A DNA stretch of 64,000 nt, taken from Triatoma infestans. Taxonomy: Eukaryota > Arthropoda > Insecta > Hemiptera > Reduviidae. The stretch covers positions 49,597 to 113,596 of the forward strand of contig JAAEAF010003107.1 in the NCBI GenBank assembly GCA_011037195.1, in the 5' to 3' direction. A program made the translations under genes and the position numbers. The notes under the pieces are model-generated. The model did not search any database, was not told the DNA's origin, and saw only the letters and a list, made by a program, of their open reading frames with translations. Shown here one piece after another: positions 26,701 through 41,440 of this stretch (within the stretch, counting starts at the first letter, position 1; the number at the start of each line of letters is the position of its first letter).

Positions 26701-29700
26701 AGGCAGGAGACCATTTGGTGGTGCCTCTTGGTGAGTGGGCCACCGTTTTCCAGGCTGTGGTTTATGCAATTCTTTGTTGTATTTTGGATGAGAGGGTGCG
26801 TAACACTAATTTAAAATATGTTTGTATCTGCTCGGACAGCCAGGCTGCGTTGAAGGCGCTTAGCTCATGTGTCTTCACTTCCAGATTGGTGTTGGAATGT
26901 TCTAAAAGACTGGAAGATCTTTCTTCATTGAAGGATGTGCTTCTGGTCTGAGTTCCAGGTCATATGGGAATCTCAGGGAATCAGGAGCTGGATAAGTATG
27001 CCAAATCAGGTGCCTCTCTCCCTTTCATTGGCCCCGAGCCTGCTGTTGGTGTGTCTTCTGGTACATGTTTGTCAGGCTTCCAGACGTGGATGACCTCAAA
27101 GCACTCATCCTTATGGACGAGTGCAGTGGGTTGTCGGCAGTCTAAGATGCTCATTTGGGGTCCGGACGAGCTTTGAGTAGCGGGATCCGATGTCTTTTAC
27201 GGACCTCTCTCAGGCATCTGGTTGGCTTCTTCACTGGGCATTGTGGCTTAAGGAGACATCTCTATACAATGGGACCTGTGCCTGACCCCTTTTGTAGAGT
27301 TTGTGAGACGGAGGAGGAAACACCCATGCATCTAATGACGGATTGTTTGAGTTGTGTGGAGATTAGGTTTAGGACCTTCGGCCGGAGTAGGATGCCGGTA
27401 GAGGACCTTAAGCTATGTCCTTTTAAGGTTTTGATCTGATTTGTTCGGTCTGTGGTAAAACTTAGATGGGTAAAACCTGGGCCTGGACTTTTGTTCCAGA
27501 CCCAGTAGTTGTTGTTCTTTAGAGGTAGCTGTATGGGCCCAGGGAGGCTTTGGATAGCGTAGGGTTTTGCCCTCCCCTTCCTTGAATAATAATAAAATAT
27601 GTGATAATATTATTAGTTGGTATTTAGAGATTTTTTTATACTGAGACATGCTTCATGTTTTGCTCAATTAAACCTTCTTGAGAGCAATCTTTCTTCTATT
27701 TTTTGTACCTTTCTGAAATTAGTTTGCTAAATATCAGCATGGAATTAGAATTGCGTCAGAGTAACATTATACTCGTATATTTCTTTCTTCTAAATATATG
27801 TTGTCGTGAGCCATTGAGCTAAGGCCACTGGAGTTTATAGGCCATCGACTAAACACGGAGCCGATGGGTAAGTTTCCTAGCATCTTTTGGACGGAGATTC
27901 TTGCAGTTGAAAGATGTGTTCATATAATTCACTCTTGAGTAGGTTTATCGAAATCAGGCCGCCATTAACATAGTGATGTCTACGTCATCGATTTGATAGA
28001 TTGAAAATTATTTGGAATGCAAAGCAATCACCTGGTTAGAAAAATGGAGTTAACCACTTTTGGATGCAGAATACTTTGGCTTGGAAGGTAATGAGTTGGC
28101 CGACAATCTGGCCAGGAAGGGTAAAGCAATTCTCTTGGATCGGAACTCTTTTGTGGGATAAATCTCTTCAAGAGAGCTTAGAAATAAGGAGGAAGCCAAG
28201 AAAAGTTTAATGCCAAGAGCAATGCTCTGTAGAAGTGTCATAGGACTGGATGTGCTATGATAGGAAAAGATACGTGCCAGTCTCTAGTGTGAGCAAAAAT
28301 AGGCTGCGTAAGCTGATAGGTCTCCTTAAGGAAATTTAGTCTCAGCGGGTAGCTGAAGAAGCTGGACGTATAAACCGACGAAGCCTATAGATTCTTTGGG
28401 GAAATGGAGGACACTCCACTCCACTTCGCTTTTATTCAGAGGAGTTTAGAAGTCTGGGACATACAAAGTGCTGGAGGAGAAATTTCTTAAAAAAATAGAC
28501 CTGTAAGATTGAAAGTGTTCTTAGCTTGGAGAAGCCCACAAATAGATCTTTCAAGGTTGTAATGATCTATATCCCATAATAGAAAAAAGAAAAAGTTAAG
28601 AAAGAAACAAGATCTACAAATCACTTGACTTCCCGGTTGAGACCGCATCCAGTGGTTGGCTAAAAACTGACGTTTCGCCCATGTTGCAATGAACCTCTTT
28701 AGGTCATTTACACCTTGAAAGCCAATAAGGGACTGAAAACAAGATCTATTGTAGCTTTCACACTGAAGCATGTATAATAACATATGCATCGCAAAGCAAA
28801 GAGCATGCGACGTTCGATAAGAAAGATATTTTACATTAAATACTTGAGAAACGATCTGTTGGTGATGAAGAGATGTTGCTACATATGGGCATGAGCGCTG
28901 GACAATTTCAAGCCTGTGGACACCTAGAATTTGGAACATTTCTAGCAGTGGAAAGTTCAGTTCTACTAGTTTAATCACGAAAGCCTCTTTTGCGTTTTAC
29001 TAAGTTATAAAAGTACACTCTATATTGAGCAGCATTTACTATTTGACGCTATATCCACACAGTGTGGCATAAAAAAGCAGCCCTATGAGTAGTGGTATTT
29101 TTAATTCTTTAATTTGATTTCCTGTTAAGACATTAAAGAAAACTGATTACTTAAATAATTAATTAATTACTTACTTATAAGTGTGAGCATGAGTGAAGAG
29201 GTAACATAAGCAATTAGAATTATAACCAGACTGGTTACTATAGCCAATGGAATGGATTTCTTTGGATTTTTAGCCTCTTCACCTGTTGTGGCGATTATAT
29301 CGAAACCAATAAAAGCATAAAAACAAGTGGCAGCACCAGAAAACACCTGTAAGATTGTTCATATCTTTTACGTCGTCATAAAAGTATTATTATAATACTG
29401 AAACGAATATATCTATAATTTTCTATAATTATTTAATGTGTTCAATGTAATGTTATTATTATACTAAAATATACACTACCCCACTCCAACCCATTGGCAG
29501 GAAGCCTTCGTGCTGGGACCAGGTCTTCGTATCGACGTAGAACAGCCCGGCACCCATGAGGAAGACCCAAGCGGCGAAGTTTAACACATTCAGTATATTG
29601 TTAAACACTAAGGATTTCTTCACTCCGGCCGCAATTACTATCATCATGCCGATAGTGATTAAAAAGGCAAGAACATCTGGAGGACGATCGGTTCCTATGT

Positions 29701-32700
29701 AAAAAAACAGTTAGTTACTGCAGACGAATTGTTCACTTAAGAGTAACCAAGCATTTACTTTGAACATAACAAAATAGTTGAAACTCCTTAAAATGATTAA
29801 AATTTCTTCATTAAATTTTATTAATTAGAGAGAAAATTGTCTGTGATTCACACCAGATTTTTTTTTCTTACAGTATTACTTGATTTTCTCTAAAATGACT
29901 TCCAAATTTTCTTTAAGCTTAGTATACTATATTTCAAATTCTATAATTTTATTTCAAAATTTTTCCAAAATAATTGATATTTGGTACGCGGCGACTTTAC
30001 AGACTAGTTTCTGCGTTATTTCAAATTTTCTCGAAAACGGCGCAGATTTTTTTACTTTTTATTTTCTCTTATTTAAAGTTGGAATGCTAACTGCACATAA
30101 TATAAACCTGTGCCGAAAAATATCGTTGTTGTGGCTGGTTCCACAGAGCTGGAAAGCATTAAAGATATTTTCCGAGTTAGCCTGCTTCTTTTTGTGGTCA
30201 TCGACCAGTTTCGGGCGACTCAGCTAAGAGTGATAACTAAATTTGCTCAGTGCAAGTCTATGTGATACCACACTGTTTTAACAAAAACATCCTGATGACG
30301 GTGAACGCCGAAACCGGTCGATACCACAAAAAGGAAACAGCTTTCACGGAAAATATTTCTGATCCGAAAAATATCAGTTACAAAAATTAGAAATTATTAT
30401 TTCTATAGTTATACACTTTTTTTACTTTTTTATTTTACTTTCTCTCACTCCTAGTAAGAGTAAGTATTGTTTTTTAATAGGAACCTGTGAAATCCCTAAC
30501 AGGGACCACCAAGGGATCCTGATACTAATCTATATTGCTAAATATAACCAAACTAATAGTACTAAATCTGGAAAAGGTTTACGATACTTACCTATTATAG
30601 TACCTAGATAGTTTTTCTGCACATCAGCTATAGCGCCACCGGACAGAGTATTGAAGCATGCTGATAAAGCTGAGGCACACGCCGCCGTCCCGATCAGATA
30701 TTCCAGGACCATGTTCCAACCGATTACGAAGGCCACCCCTTCACCAACCGTTACATACGAATACATATAAGCTGATCCGGTTGTTTTCGGTACTCGTACA
30801 CCGAACTCAGCATAACATGCTCCTGTAATCAATGGAAATATAGTTTTAGAATTGTACATTTATATAGGGTGCGTCAAAAAAATGTATACACACTTTGAAC
30901 TGTCATAGACAATTTATTTCCCGTTCTACAATGCTAAATTTCTGGACATGGAAAGCTTAATGTCCAATTGAAAAAATAAATGTGATTAATGTGAGTAACG
31001 TTCAAACTGGTGGCCTTCAGCATCAATACATTGCTGAGTACGAGTCAACACTGATTCCGTACATCGTACCAAAGTGTCCAGTGTGATTTCTGCGCACACC
31101 GCCTGAATCTCATTCCACAGTGTGTCCAGGTTACGTGGTTTACGTTTGTACACCTCATCTTTAACTGTGCCCCATAAGAAGAAATCCAGCGGCGTGAGGT
31201 CTGGAGAGCGTGCAGGAAACTCGATTGGTCCCCTGCGTCCTATCCACTGGCCTGGCACATTGTGATCCAGGTATGCTCGTACGTCCCTATGATAGTGCGG
31301 CGGGGCGCCATCTTGTTGGAAATAAAACTCAACATTACCGTTTAATGCACGAATGGCAGGGAATATGGAGTCAGCAAGCATTGTTAGGTACGTTTGTCCA
31401 GTAACAGTACCTTCAAAGCGGAAAGGCCCAATGAGTCCCCTTGCAAACATAACATTACTTTCTCACAGAAATTTAACCTTGTAGAACGGGAAATCAATTG
31501 TCTATGACAGTTCAAAGTGTGTATACATTTTTTTGACGCACCCGTATATTAAACAATTATAGTGATAACATCATTCACAAACATAGCGCACTGCTCACTG
31601 TTTGGTGATGGACAGTGTTGTTTGTAACGAGAGACACTGTTCGGAGGCCGGCAGTGCATTGAGTAGGCTCCAGGCGCCAATGACCATAGCTACTGACGCG
31701 CCTTAAATTAAACAAAAAAAAAAAAAATTACATTTTTACAGTAAATTAAAGTAGGATTTTCTGTGCGGACAACGTAATTTGCATTAACAATTGTAGTTAG
31801 AAACTCTTAATTTTTGTCATGCTGAGTACATATTTTGTCGTTAATTGCTACACTTCTGTTATGCTGAGAATCCCGTTAGAAGGACTTATTTTGTAGTCCA
31901 GTTTAATATACCGTATAAAGACACCTACAGATTTCATTAAACTTGGCATACTAACTTATACCAACATGGTAAACTTGGTAACCAACATGCTACCATTTTT
32001 TTCAGAGAAAGTTCTTTTACGGAATTTTTGGGAAATAGGCGAGAGAATTAGTCAATTATGACTATCAAACTTGCAGTAAGAGAAAATCGTGTGCGTGTTT
32101 CACACCAGATGTTTTTTACTTAATAGGGGTGCAGTACACCCGTGGTATACAATGTAATCACATTTACCAATCTTCTTTGTCTTAATAACCAACAAAAGTT
32201 TCGGTTGTAATTATCGAATAGTATTGTATTTGTGTTCGATTGTATTGATAGTATAGTATTGTTTTTGTGTTCGATTGTACTGATAGTATAGTATTGTATT
32301 TGTGTTCGATTGTATTGATAGTATAGTATTGTATTTGTGTTCGATTGTATTGCTAGCATAGTATTCAATATTAAAGCAAAGCAAATAATTAGTAAAAGTT
32401 CCAGATTTGAAGAAAATTTCTCTATTAGAATTGTAATAAGTGCAATAGGAGAAAGTTGGCGGGAGCTACACAACAGATTTTTGTTTTAGTGTTTAATTAA
32501 ATTTAATGAGAAATTTAACGAATTTATAACTAACTATATTATACATACATACATATATAAAATGAACCTCTGGAACATCAACTAGTATATAATACCCTAT
32601 TAGACAGTATAAGAGGTTTATTTAGTGTTAATATATCTCGTAAAATCCAATGACCCACATAATCTTGTTAAAGGTGTTACTTAACAGTGCAAAGGATTTT

Positions 32701-35700
32701 CTGCTAAACCAATGAAATCAGCATTTTTCACTTCCTCTCTTACCGTTAAAGGGAACCTCTGATATAATGTGAAATTTTCCAAACTGATTTTTTTATGGAT
32801 AGGGGGCATGTTTGAAGTGTTTATTATACAAAAAAATAAAAACAAAATTGCACGAAAGTAAATGCAATATACAGAAAACTGACTATGATAGAAATATAGC
32901 AAAACATATTATGTGTTTGGTGACGTGGGATTTTTGTTTGTTATTTTCTCATACTACTTCATGAGGAACTAGCGATAATGCAAAATTTTGTAAATTATTG
33001 TTTTGTCAGAAAAACTTTTTTTTTGAGGTACCCTGAGTAACCGAAACGTCAGATAACGAAAAATCAGGAAGCGCACAACTTGATGGTTAATTTAGAAATT
33101 ACCAGAGGTATAGTTTTCAACACATTCCGTCAACTGCAAATGCAACAGTATTGGTTTTTCTAGTTCTTCGCGATTTTTTCGGAAAAGCCTCCCTTTCCCA
33201 CGTGTTTTTTGGTTTACTAACTATATATAATAAAGATCGATTACTTGAAACTCACTTCGAATTTTTTTCCGCAATAATTGATTTGAGAAAGATTTCTGGG
33301 AGAACTGCGACTTTAAGCTGTCATGAGAGGAATTTTAATATAATGAACGATTCAACAACTATCTACGTCACATTAAGCATTGGTATTCAGGACCACTTAA
33401 CAGGGGTGTATTAAAAAAAAAAAATCACCGTTCTTCTGACTAAAGAAGTTCAATGGACTTTAAAGTGGTCTTTTATAAACACCTGTCGAAAAGCTTAAGT
33501 CATTTTTCGCTTTGTCTGGGCAACACACATTTTGATTACGCTTCTTGTGTTGTGGGTGTAAAGTAGATTTTTTTTCTATTAGGCATCTAAAGATTTAGTT
33601 AAAAATTTAAAGAAATTTTATTGATATAAACATTGAGAATTGGAGTAATAAGAAACAGGAGTAATCTTTCATACAAGAATTTCTTATTATATATTTTAAC
33701 CGGCATAGTAAACCTGCTTTAAATTGGCCTGTTTTATTCAACGAAAGCAATAAAAAAAAAAAAAGAACTTAATCGCAAGCTAGTGGTAACTACTTTTTTC
33801 TTTCCTATGCCGGGTCCTGCGACGCAACCGCCATTCGACCTCTAGCAGCCCATTACTAGTGATCTCTTGAACCACTCACCTACTTGTAGATGTCTTGGCC
33901 TCATAGCAAAGGACCGATCGGGGTTTCCATGATCGGTGAAAATAAGCCGATAAGTAATCCGTGCCCTGAAGCATGCTACTACGTCTTTTCAAGGCAGTAC
34001 TTGAGGCACTCTCTTCTTTTATCCAACAACATTGCTCACTGTTCGACCGTTGCCTTTTCCGCACTATTTCCGAACTTCCTTTGACCTTAGTTAGTGTCTT
34101 AACTGCTTGAAAAGTGAGGCAATTACTGGTTTTGGAGCTTCAAAGCTCTTTCATTTCCATAAGCGTCATCCCTTCGTTATCAGGAAATGTCCAGTGAAAA
34201 GGGTTCCACTGTAGGACAATGTCGTGGCCTTCAGTTAACATTCTAGGAAGCATTAGTCGACTGTTGATTATGACCGCAGAGTCTATGAACTCATTACTGG
34301 TTTAGCATTAGAATCGCCAACGAGTTAATAAATATGGCGATCATTATCACTTTAAAGGGAAATGTTTCCTGCCATTATCTACTACTGCTTTGATGATCTC
34401 CCCACCAAAGTTCATGGCGATCTTAGCCACTAGTTCAGCAATTTCGAAGTCTTCGCAGAACACTTCCAGCGTTACTAACTGCATTTTCTGCCGATCTATC
34501 AGTGAATATATGCTGCCAGGAATCTTGCGGCAACCTCGTGTGGATCGTTTATAAGATATTATTCTACATTCTAAAAATTTGCCACTCCAAAAAATCTGCC
34601 GCTCGGGTACGAGGTATACCTCTCCGGGTTGTAACGGTCCTACTTACAACTTATGAATTTATTTTAATGATAGTGACCCGCTTTTTAGAAGATATTCTTG
34701 TAAATCATAAATGTAAATAGTAAATTTTATAGATTTAGACAATTAATTATGGATCCGGTTTGTTGGAGGTATTTTACTTTTTTAATTAATTAACCTTCAT
34801 TCAAGATGATTTTGCTAAAATGAAATCATGTAAAAATGTTTTTGTTAAATTACTGCTAAATAATATAAAATAAAAAAAAGATAATTTAAAAATAATTGCA
34901 ATGCGTAGTTCGTTCTGATTTGAGTTAATATTTTATTTAAATTATACATAAACTAGACAAACCATATACTATAACCACAAAGAAAAAATCCATTATAATT
35001 TTTTTAAATTATTAAATCACTTTGTTCTAAATTAATGGGCAGACAAAGGAACAGAAAACAGCAAGAGCAAACCAGTTTTATTTTGTTTTTGCTTATTAAC
35101 TACAGTGTTATTGTTTTATTTGTATTCGCTAAAAGCCCATTAATTTTACAAAACATTTATTTGATTTACTGCTTAACAAGAAATTTAAAAAAAAAAAAAG
35201 TAAAAATAAAAAGTAAATTATTTGTATATATTATAATTATATTGTTTATGGGAGGGGGGATTTCTAAATAAATAGGAACCTGTTATTATTTATTTTTTAT
35301 TTCTTGGAGCCGCAGATCATCATTTCTTATGCATTTTGCTTTCGTCTAAAACTTCTCCACGAGGCTGACAATCAAAGAGTGCTTAGTGGAACCAATAGGG
35401 AGTAAATTCTCGATAGAAAAGAAGTACTGTATTATCATTTGTAACCACATCAATGCGCCACCATCTCGTTACTAAGCGCACTTCAACTACGCATTACATA
35501 CTATCGTAATGCGCATTGCAGTGTATAGGCGAATGGGTTTCAACTACCTGCTGTAGTTGAAACCATTCGCCTAGAAGTTGTCCCTAGTGGTAAGAGAAAG
35601 TGTGCTTAGCTGATCATTTAAGTGGCTTACAGACAGCCTTTTGTACGGCCCATCCCTCCAAGAAGAGGCGAGAAATAAGGTGGAAATCAAGAACGCATTG

Positions 35701-38700
35701 CTCTAGGGAACTCTTTTAACATTAAACTACCACCGGAAAGGTCTGAGACCTATGAATCAGTTGAAGCAAAAAAAGATACCTACTTTGGAAAATATACAGA
35801 ATATTGGAGAAAGAGGTATTCTCCCTAGAAACCATCCCAGAACCTGAAATCTCTTAGGGGAATAAATTTGGGAAGGGGGGCAGTAGATTGAGAGTTTTCA
35901 GCTGAGTACTGGGGTTAATAGATCTTCCAATGTCGCAATGTATCCCCCGAAAAAATGCATGTTTCATAATAAGGACTACTAAAAGCCTTATTCTCGATCT
36001 CAACTGTTTATGGAGAAGATGTAAATTTGTTGATTTCTAATTTCTCTCACACCTAGCGCGTTCGTGCCAGATTTTCGAAATTGAGTTTTACCGGAAATAC
36101 ATGTTTTGGGATCCCCTGAATAAGAAAAAACAATATGTGTTAACAATATCTCAAAAACTATAAATCGGAGGAAGCTCAAACTTGGTATTCCGTTTAGGTA
36201 CTACCACCACCATCAGAAACGAAAATTTCGGGCAAAATCCATCAGCCAGAAGTGCGACTTTAATCAATGGTATTTTTCACTTTTTTGTAATTTTCTTGAA
36301 AACAGCTCCAACGACTTTCTTTAAACTTCGTGTGCTATCTACCCACATAAATACCCACCCCACTTTTATTTAAAAAATTTCCCGGGAAAATTGATATTTT
36401 CGGGGTCTAAGTATGGTTTTAATATCATAATATTAAATAGTATTAATAATATTAATATAGATGGCCAGCATTGATAGAATTCCAAATCTGATAAACTCGA
36501 TTAACTGAAATTCGACTTTATAGAATACGTTGTTGAATTTTTGGAATTTTCTCGAAAACGAAAACGATTGTAATTATTTCTTTTAAACTTCAAAGATAAA
36601 AACTATTACTTTTATTTGTAACATTTTTCATACACACAAATTACGGAGATAGTTTGCGGAATTGGTGGCATTCCATCTTAAATTTTATATGTAGTTGGTT
36701 CATATTTTTAAAGCGTAATATAATCATCACTTCTCTATCTGCCACGATTAGTAGGCTGGTACTTATCCCAGCGCACCACCTGGTACTTATCCCAGCGCAC
36801 CACCTGGTACTTATCCCAGCGCACCACCTGGTACTTATCCCAGTGCACCACCTGGTACTTATCCCAGCGCACCACCTCTATATTTATGTTGAGACAAATA
36901 CGCGAAATTTGAATTTATAGAAAATTTATCATTTTATATATAATTGTAATGATGTGAGAGTTAGAGTATATGAGCGACTGGATAGAAAAAAAGTGAAAAT
37001 TACTCTTTTTGGAAAGTGTGCTCAGGACCTATTAATAAAAGTTCGGGAATTCAATCTAGATTGATTTCTTTAAAAAAAAAAAAAAAAAGAAAGAAAAAAA
37101 GTTCCCTCATTAACATTTTTATTAACAAACTTATTACTAAAAATAAAAAATTTGGCGAAGCTTGAATTATATTACATTTAGCCGATAATTACATTGTTTC
37201 TGCAAGCTGAAATTAAGTGCTACCATACTAATTACAATTTTAAAAAGATATCGTATTTTATTATGAATGAATTTTCAGTATCGTGAACATATTATTGTTA
37301 TACGTGTTTACTTTAAAAAAAAGAAAAAAAAAGAGGTTATTAATAGGGTGAGTGCTTGCGTTGTTATTTTTTATTTTTAACCTGAAATATGGCATATAAC
37401 TTCGTTTGTTTGGAATTTACTTCATTTTTTTTCCTAGTTATTTTTTTTCTATCTCTATAGCGAGTGTTCTCCATTGAGAGATAACATGGCTGGGCGAGGG
37501 TAATGCCTTCCCGAGCAGTCTTATTTGCATAAAGGAATTAAATTGAGTATCATGTACGACCATTTCAATTGATCAATAAAACTATAGCAGGTTGACCTTT
37601 TAATAACAAATATACCACACACTATCAATGTTTGCTTTTATTTTATCACCAATTTAAATTTTGCTTTGTTAACAGAATTTCTCTTTGATAAAATCTATTT
37701 ATTTTTACAGACTTAATTTCCTTTATTTATGTATTCCACAAAGGTAATTAAACAATAATTTATAAATTTAAATTTTCCTAGCAGAAAATATTTTTATCTA
37801 TGATGACAAATTTAATTTAAACATGTTGGTTTTAGGTTTAAGGATCTACCTGAATATTATAAAACTAGCAGACGGCGACTTTAAAACATAGGAGATTTTT
37901 TATTTTTTTGGCGTATTAGCCTGTTTCATGTTGTGGTCATTGACTGCTTTCGGTAGTTCGCACATCTTCCGAATGTCTTGATTGCCAGTCTGATATAATA
38001 TAGATTACACAAGGTAATTGTGAATGTCTATGATGTAATAGGTATGTGAACGAACGCTCAAAACTGATCGTTGAACACATATTTTTTCTATTTACTTTCT
38101 CTTACACTCCTAGAAAGGAGAAGTATTGCAATCCTGTCAAATTTTCGATATCGAGTTTTCAACGGAAATACAAGTTTTGAGGCCCCCAGGGTCCGGTAAA
38201 ATAGTTTTAGAAATTGCACTCTCTCTCTCTTTCTCTCTGTGTGTGAGTGTGTGGTCAGCATAACTCAAAAAAGGAAAATCATACAAACTTCAAACTTGGC
38301 ATTTAGTTTAAGTGCTCGCATGGCACCTGACTATAATGTTTTGATCAAATTCGGTGAACTTAGAAGTAACATTTTTACTGAATCGATTTTTCAATTTTTT
38401 CGTAAATATCTACATTAATGGTAATTTAAAAATATCTACATTAATGGTAATTTAAAAATATCTACATTAATGATAATTTAAAAATATCTACATTAATGGT
38501 AATTTAAAAATATCTACACTAATGGTAATTTAAAAATATCTACATTAATCTAAATACATTATATGAATCTACTATATCTATATAAAGGAAAGTACAACTC
38601 TCCACAGAATCTGCAGATGCTATCGTCTAGTAGGCCAATCGTTTTTTAGATGCCTCCAGAGTCTGCAATGCCCCGCAAGGAAATCCGTCAGCATGCAAAG

Positions 38701-41408
38701 CTGATTTTACACAAGCTAAAAGCCTGTTTTCTCCTGTAGGGGAATGCTTAGACTGGGAAGGTTCCGTTGACTTCCTCTTCATATCTGACATCTTCTCGGA
38801 GAGATGGGTCGGTTATCCAAGAAATTAAAAAGCTCCCGACCTCAGAACGATATTCACCTGGCCACTTCTACTTTTCTAGGCGAACATGCCCTCGGCCCCA
38901 AGTTGGGCAGTTATGATTGTTCTTGTGCAGGACATTGAGTTTGCCGAGGTACTGACAACAATTGAGCTCAATGCTTTAATGGCAGCCTGGCTATTTTATA
39001 GGATCACTTCTCCTGATTCCGATATTTCCTGTCGAGATTGAACTATACATCTTGTAATAAAGTGAATTTCTGCCTGGAAGATAGTGAGAAATTTGCTGAT
39101 AGACACCGAATATCCAGTCCTTGGCCCAAACACTCCATCTCCAGTTCTCTCACATTCTTTATAGATGAAGTCGAAAATTTATAGTTTTGAATCTTCCACA
39201 AGTACTTTATAATTATCCTATTATTTGCAGCTGTTAAACTGCCAATATCTACTATTTTCTGGAATTATTTATAATTATTGACAGAAAGCATTAAAATGAA
39301 GGTTTTCAAGAATAGAAACTACAGACTTTCTCTTGCTCCTCTTAATAGAATTATAGGAGAAGGCTTAACGCTTTGGCTCGGAGGGGTAAGGTGCATCTCT
39401 ATTGGATACCCGGACATGCGGGAATAGAGGGCAATGAGAGGGCGGATCGGCTGGCCAGGGAGGGATCGTCATTACCATTTTATGGTCCTGAACCAGCCCT
39501 GGCCGTTACAAAGACGTTTCGCGACAAACAGATAGACTTTGGGAGACGAGAGCTTTGGAGAAACGCTGGGGGGACACGCAGAGGTGCCTCCAAGCCAAAA
39601 GATTTATAAAGGCAAGCAAGCAGGGAATCTCGGATTATCTCCTGTCTCTTACTAGGACAGGTTTGAGGACCTTGGTAGGAATAGTGACTGGACACACTTG
39701 GGTGTCCAGTCACTTGTTTAACATAGGGAGGACACGGAGTCCCATTTGTCAGAATTGTGATGACGGAGTTAGGGAAACGGTGTTTCACTACCTATGTCAG
39801 TGTCCCCGTTTCGCCGGAACTAGGTTTCGTATATTTGGGAGGACACCACTCTCGCAGGATTGCCTGGGCAAGTTGGAGTTTGGGGATATCTTGAGATATT
39901 GCAGATTAACCGGCAAGTTACCGGGGGAGATTAATTAAGGGGTTACGGGGGGTATCGGGGGGATAAGAGCCACATAGGCTTGGGTCCCGCGCCTTTTGGG
40001 CACCCGTTTTGTTAATAGTAATAATAATAATAGAATTATACGTAAAATGACAACTTTCTTCAAACTTTGCAGATTTGTCCTATAGTAAATATAGTGATGG
40101 TGGAGGAGACAAGTGCCAACCTACCACTGAGGCAGGGAGAAAAAGATCTGTTGAGGGCGCAAAAATTATTGAACAAGACATTTGAATTAAATTATTCAGA
40201 TTCCTCAGTACCACCTAAGAACATTTTTTCAGAAACATGTGTAATGTGATAGCAAGAAGAAAAAATATATAATTTTTAAATAAATTATAAATCTAAAAAT
40301 TATAACTAGTGGTTTCAGCCAGCCGCTATCTCAGGTCAAGAACCGCGGCAAACAAAAACCCTTTCAAACAGGGGTCATTATACGGTCAATGTACAGAGGC
40401 CACCTGGCCTGTATACCCTTCATACAAGGGTCAATGAACACTCAAGAGGCCACCTGGCTACCACCTATTACCAAACAATCTTTGTTAACCACCGACTGGC
40501 CACCATCTGTCACCCCCCGGGTCACCGACCTGCCTAGGGTCAACATACTGCAAGAGATGTCTTAGTGCGGCACGTACTTACCATCTGTCAATGTGTGAGT
40601 GATACCAATATAATCGTCTCTCCACTGGAGGAGGGGATCAGTTACGAGTATTCAGAGTCAGACAGCATTTCACGTCAGTTCAAGCAGTTAAGTTTAACAC
40701 ATCGCGAGCGCGTCCCTATTCGAGGTTTAAACATTACATCTTTAAAATTTATTAATCATTTCATAATTCATTTATAGTTGTGCATCTTAGTTCATCTAAT
40801 TTCAAACAATTTAAATTAATTGTTAAAATATAGTCTATTTTCGTAATTCAGAAGTTCGTATTTCGAGTAACAACTCTCTAACAATCACCTATTCATCACT
40901 TCAACTCCCTGTTCAAGATAAATGATTCCAATACACATGTTATAATTAAATGGGATAGGTTTATATCTGTGCAGTTAATATTCCAAATTTAAAGGAAATC
41001 GTCAGAGTTATATTCGAGAAAATTCGGAAAAACCTATTCTATAAAATCGCTCTTCCGGTTTTCATCAAATTTGGAATTCAAACAGCCGCTAATTTATATT
41101 AATATTATATCGGTACGTAATCATACATTGTACTGAAATGATACTTTAGAGGAAAGCTTAATGCTACCATTTCTCCAGAACCCACCAATTTTCCGGAATA
41201 TCTTTACAAATAAAAGTGATAGTTATTTATGTGGGTAGATTTTTATATCTAGTTTAAACAAGAAATCGTTGAAGCAGTTTCCAGAAAATCATGCAATACT
41301 GAAAAAAAAACATTCAGTAACTTGGATGTTGCCCAAATACGGTGATAGTTCCTAAACGGAATACCAAGTTAAAGCTTTCTGCTTTGAGATATTTTGTTCA
41401 CATACACG

Positions 41409-41440
<32 letters not shown>

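Noticed and set aside
28487..28978. Minus-strand 163-codon frame, the longest open frame by count
   Set aside because: It runs through a retroelement tail and a dispersed non-coding repeat; no conserved motif and mixed composition. I cannot exclude that the part above 28740 is an unknown scrap.
32120..32473. Minus-strand 117-codon frame rich in NTNTIL
   Set aside because: It comes from the 35-bp minisatellite at 32221-32360.
36654..36920. Plus-strand frame with repeated HHLVLIPA
   Set aside because: It is produced by the 24-bp minisatellite; flanking codons show no protein-like pattern.
40067..40249. Plus-strand frame preceded by an acceptor-like TTTGCAG
   Set aside because: A similar TTCTTCAAACTTTG stretch occurs at 55110 without a frame; no donor or homology, so it is treated as intronic repeat text.
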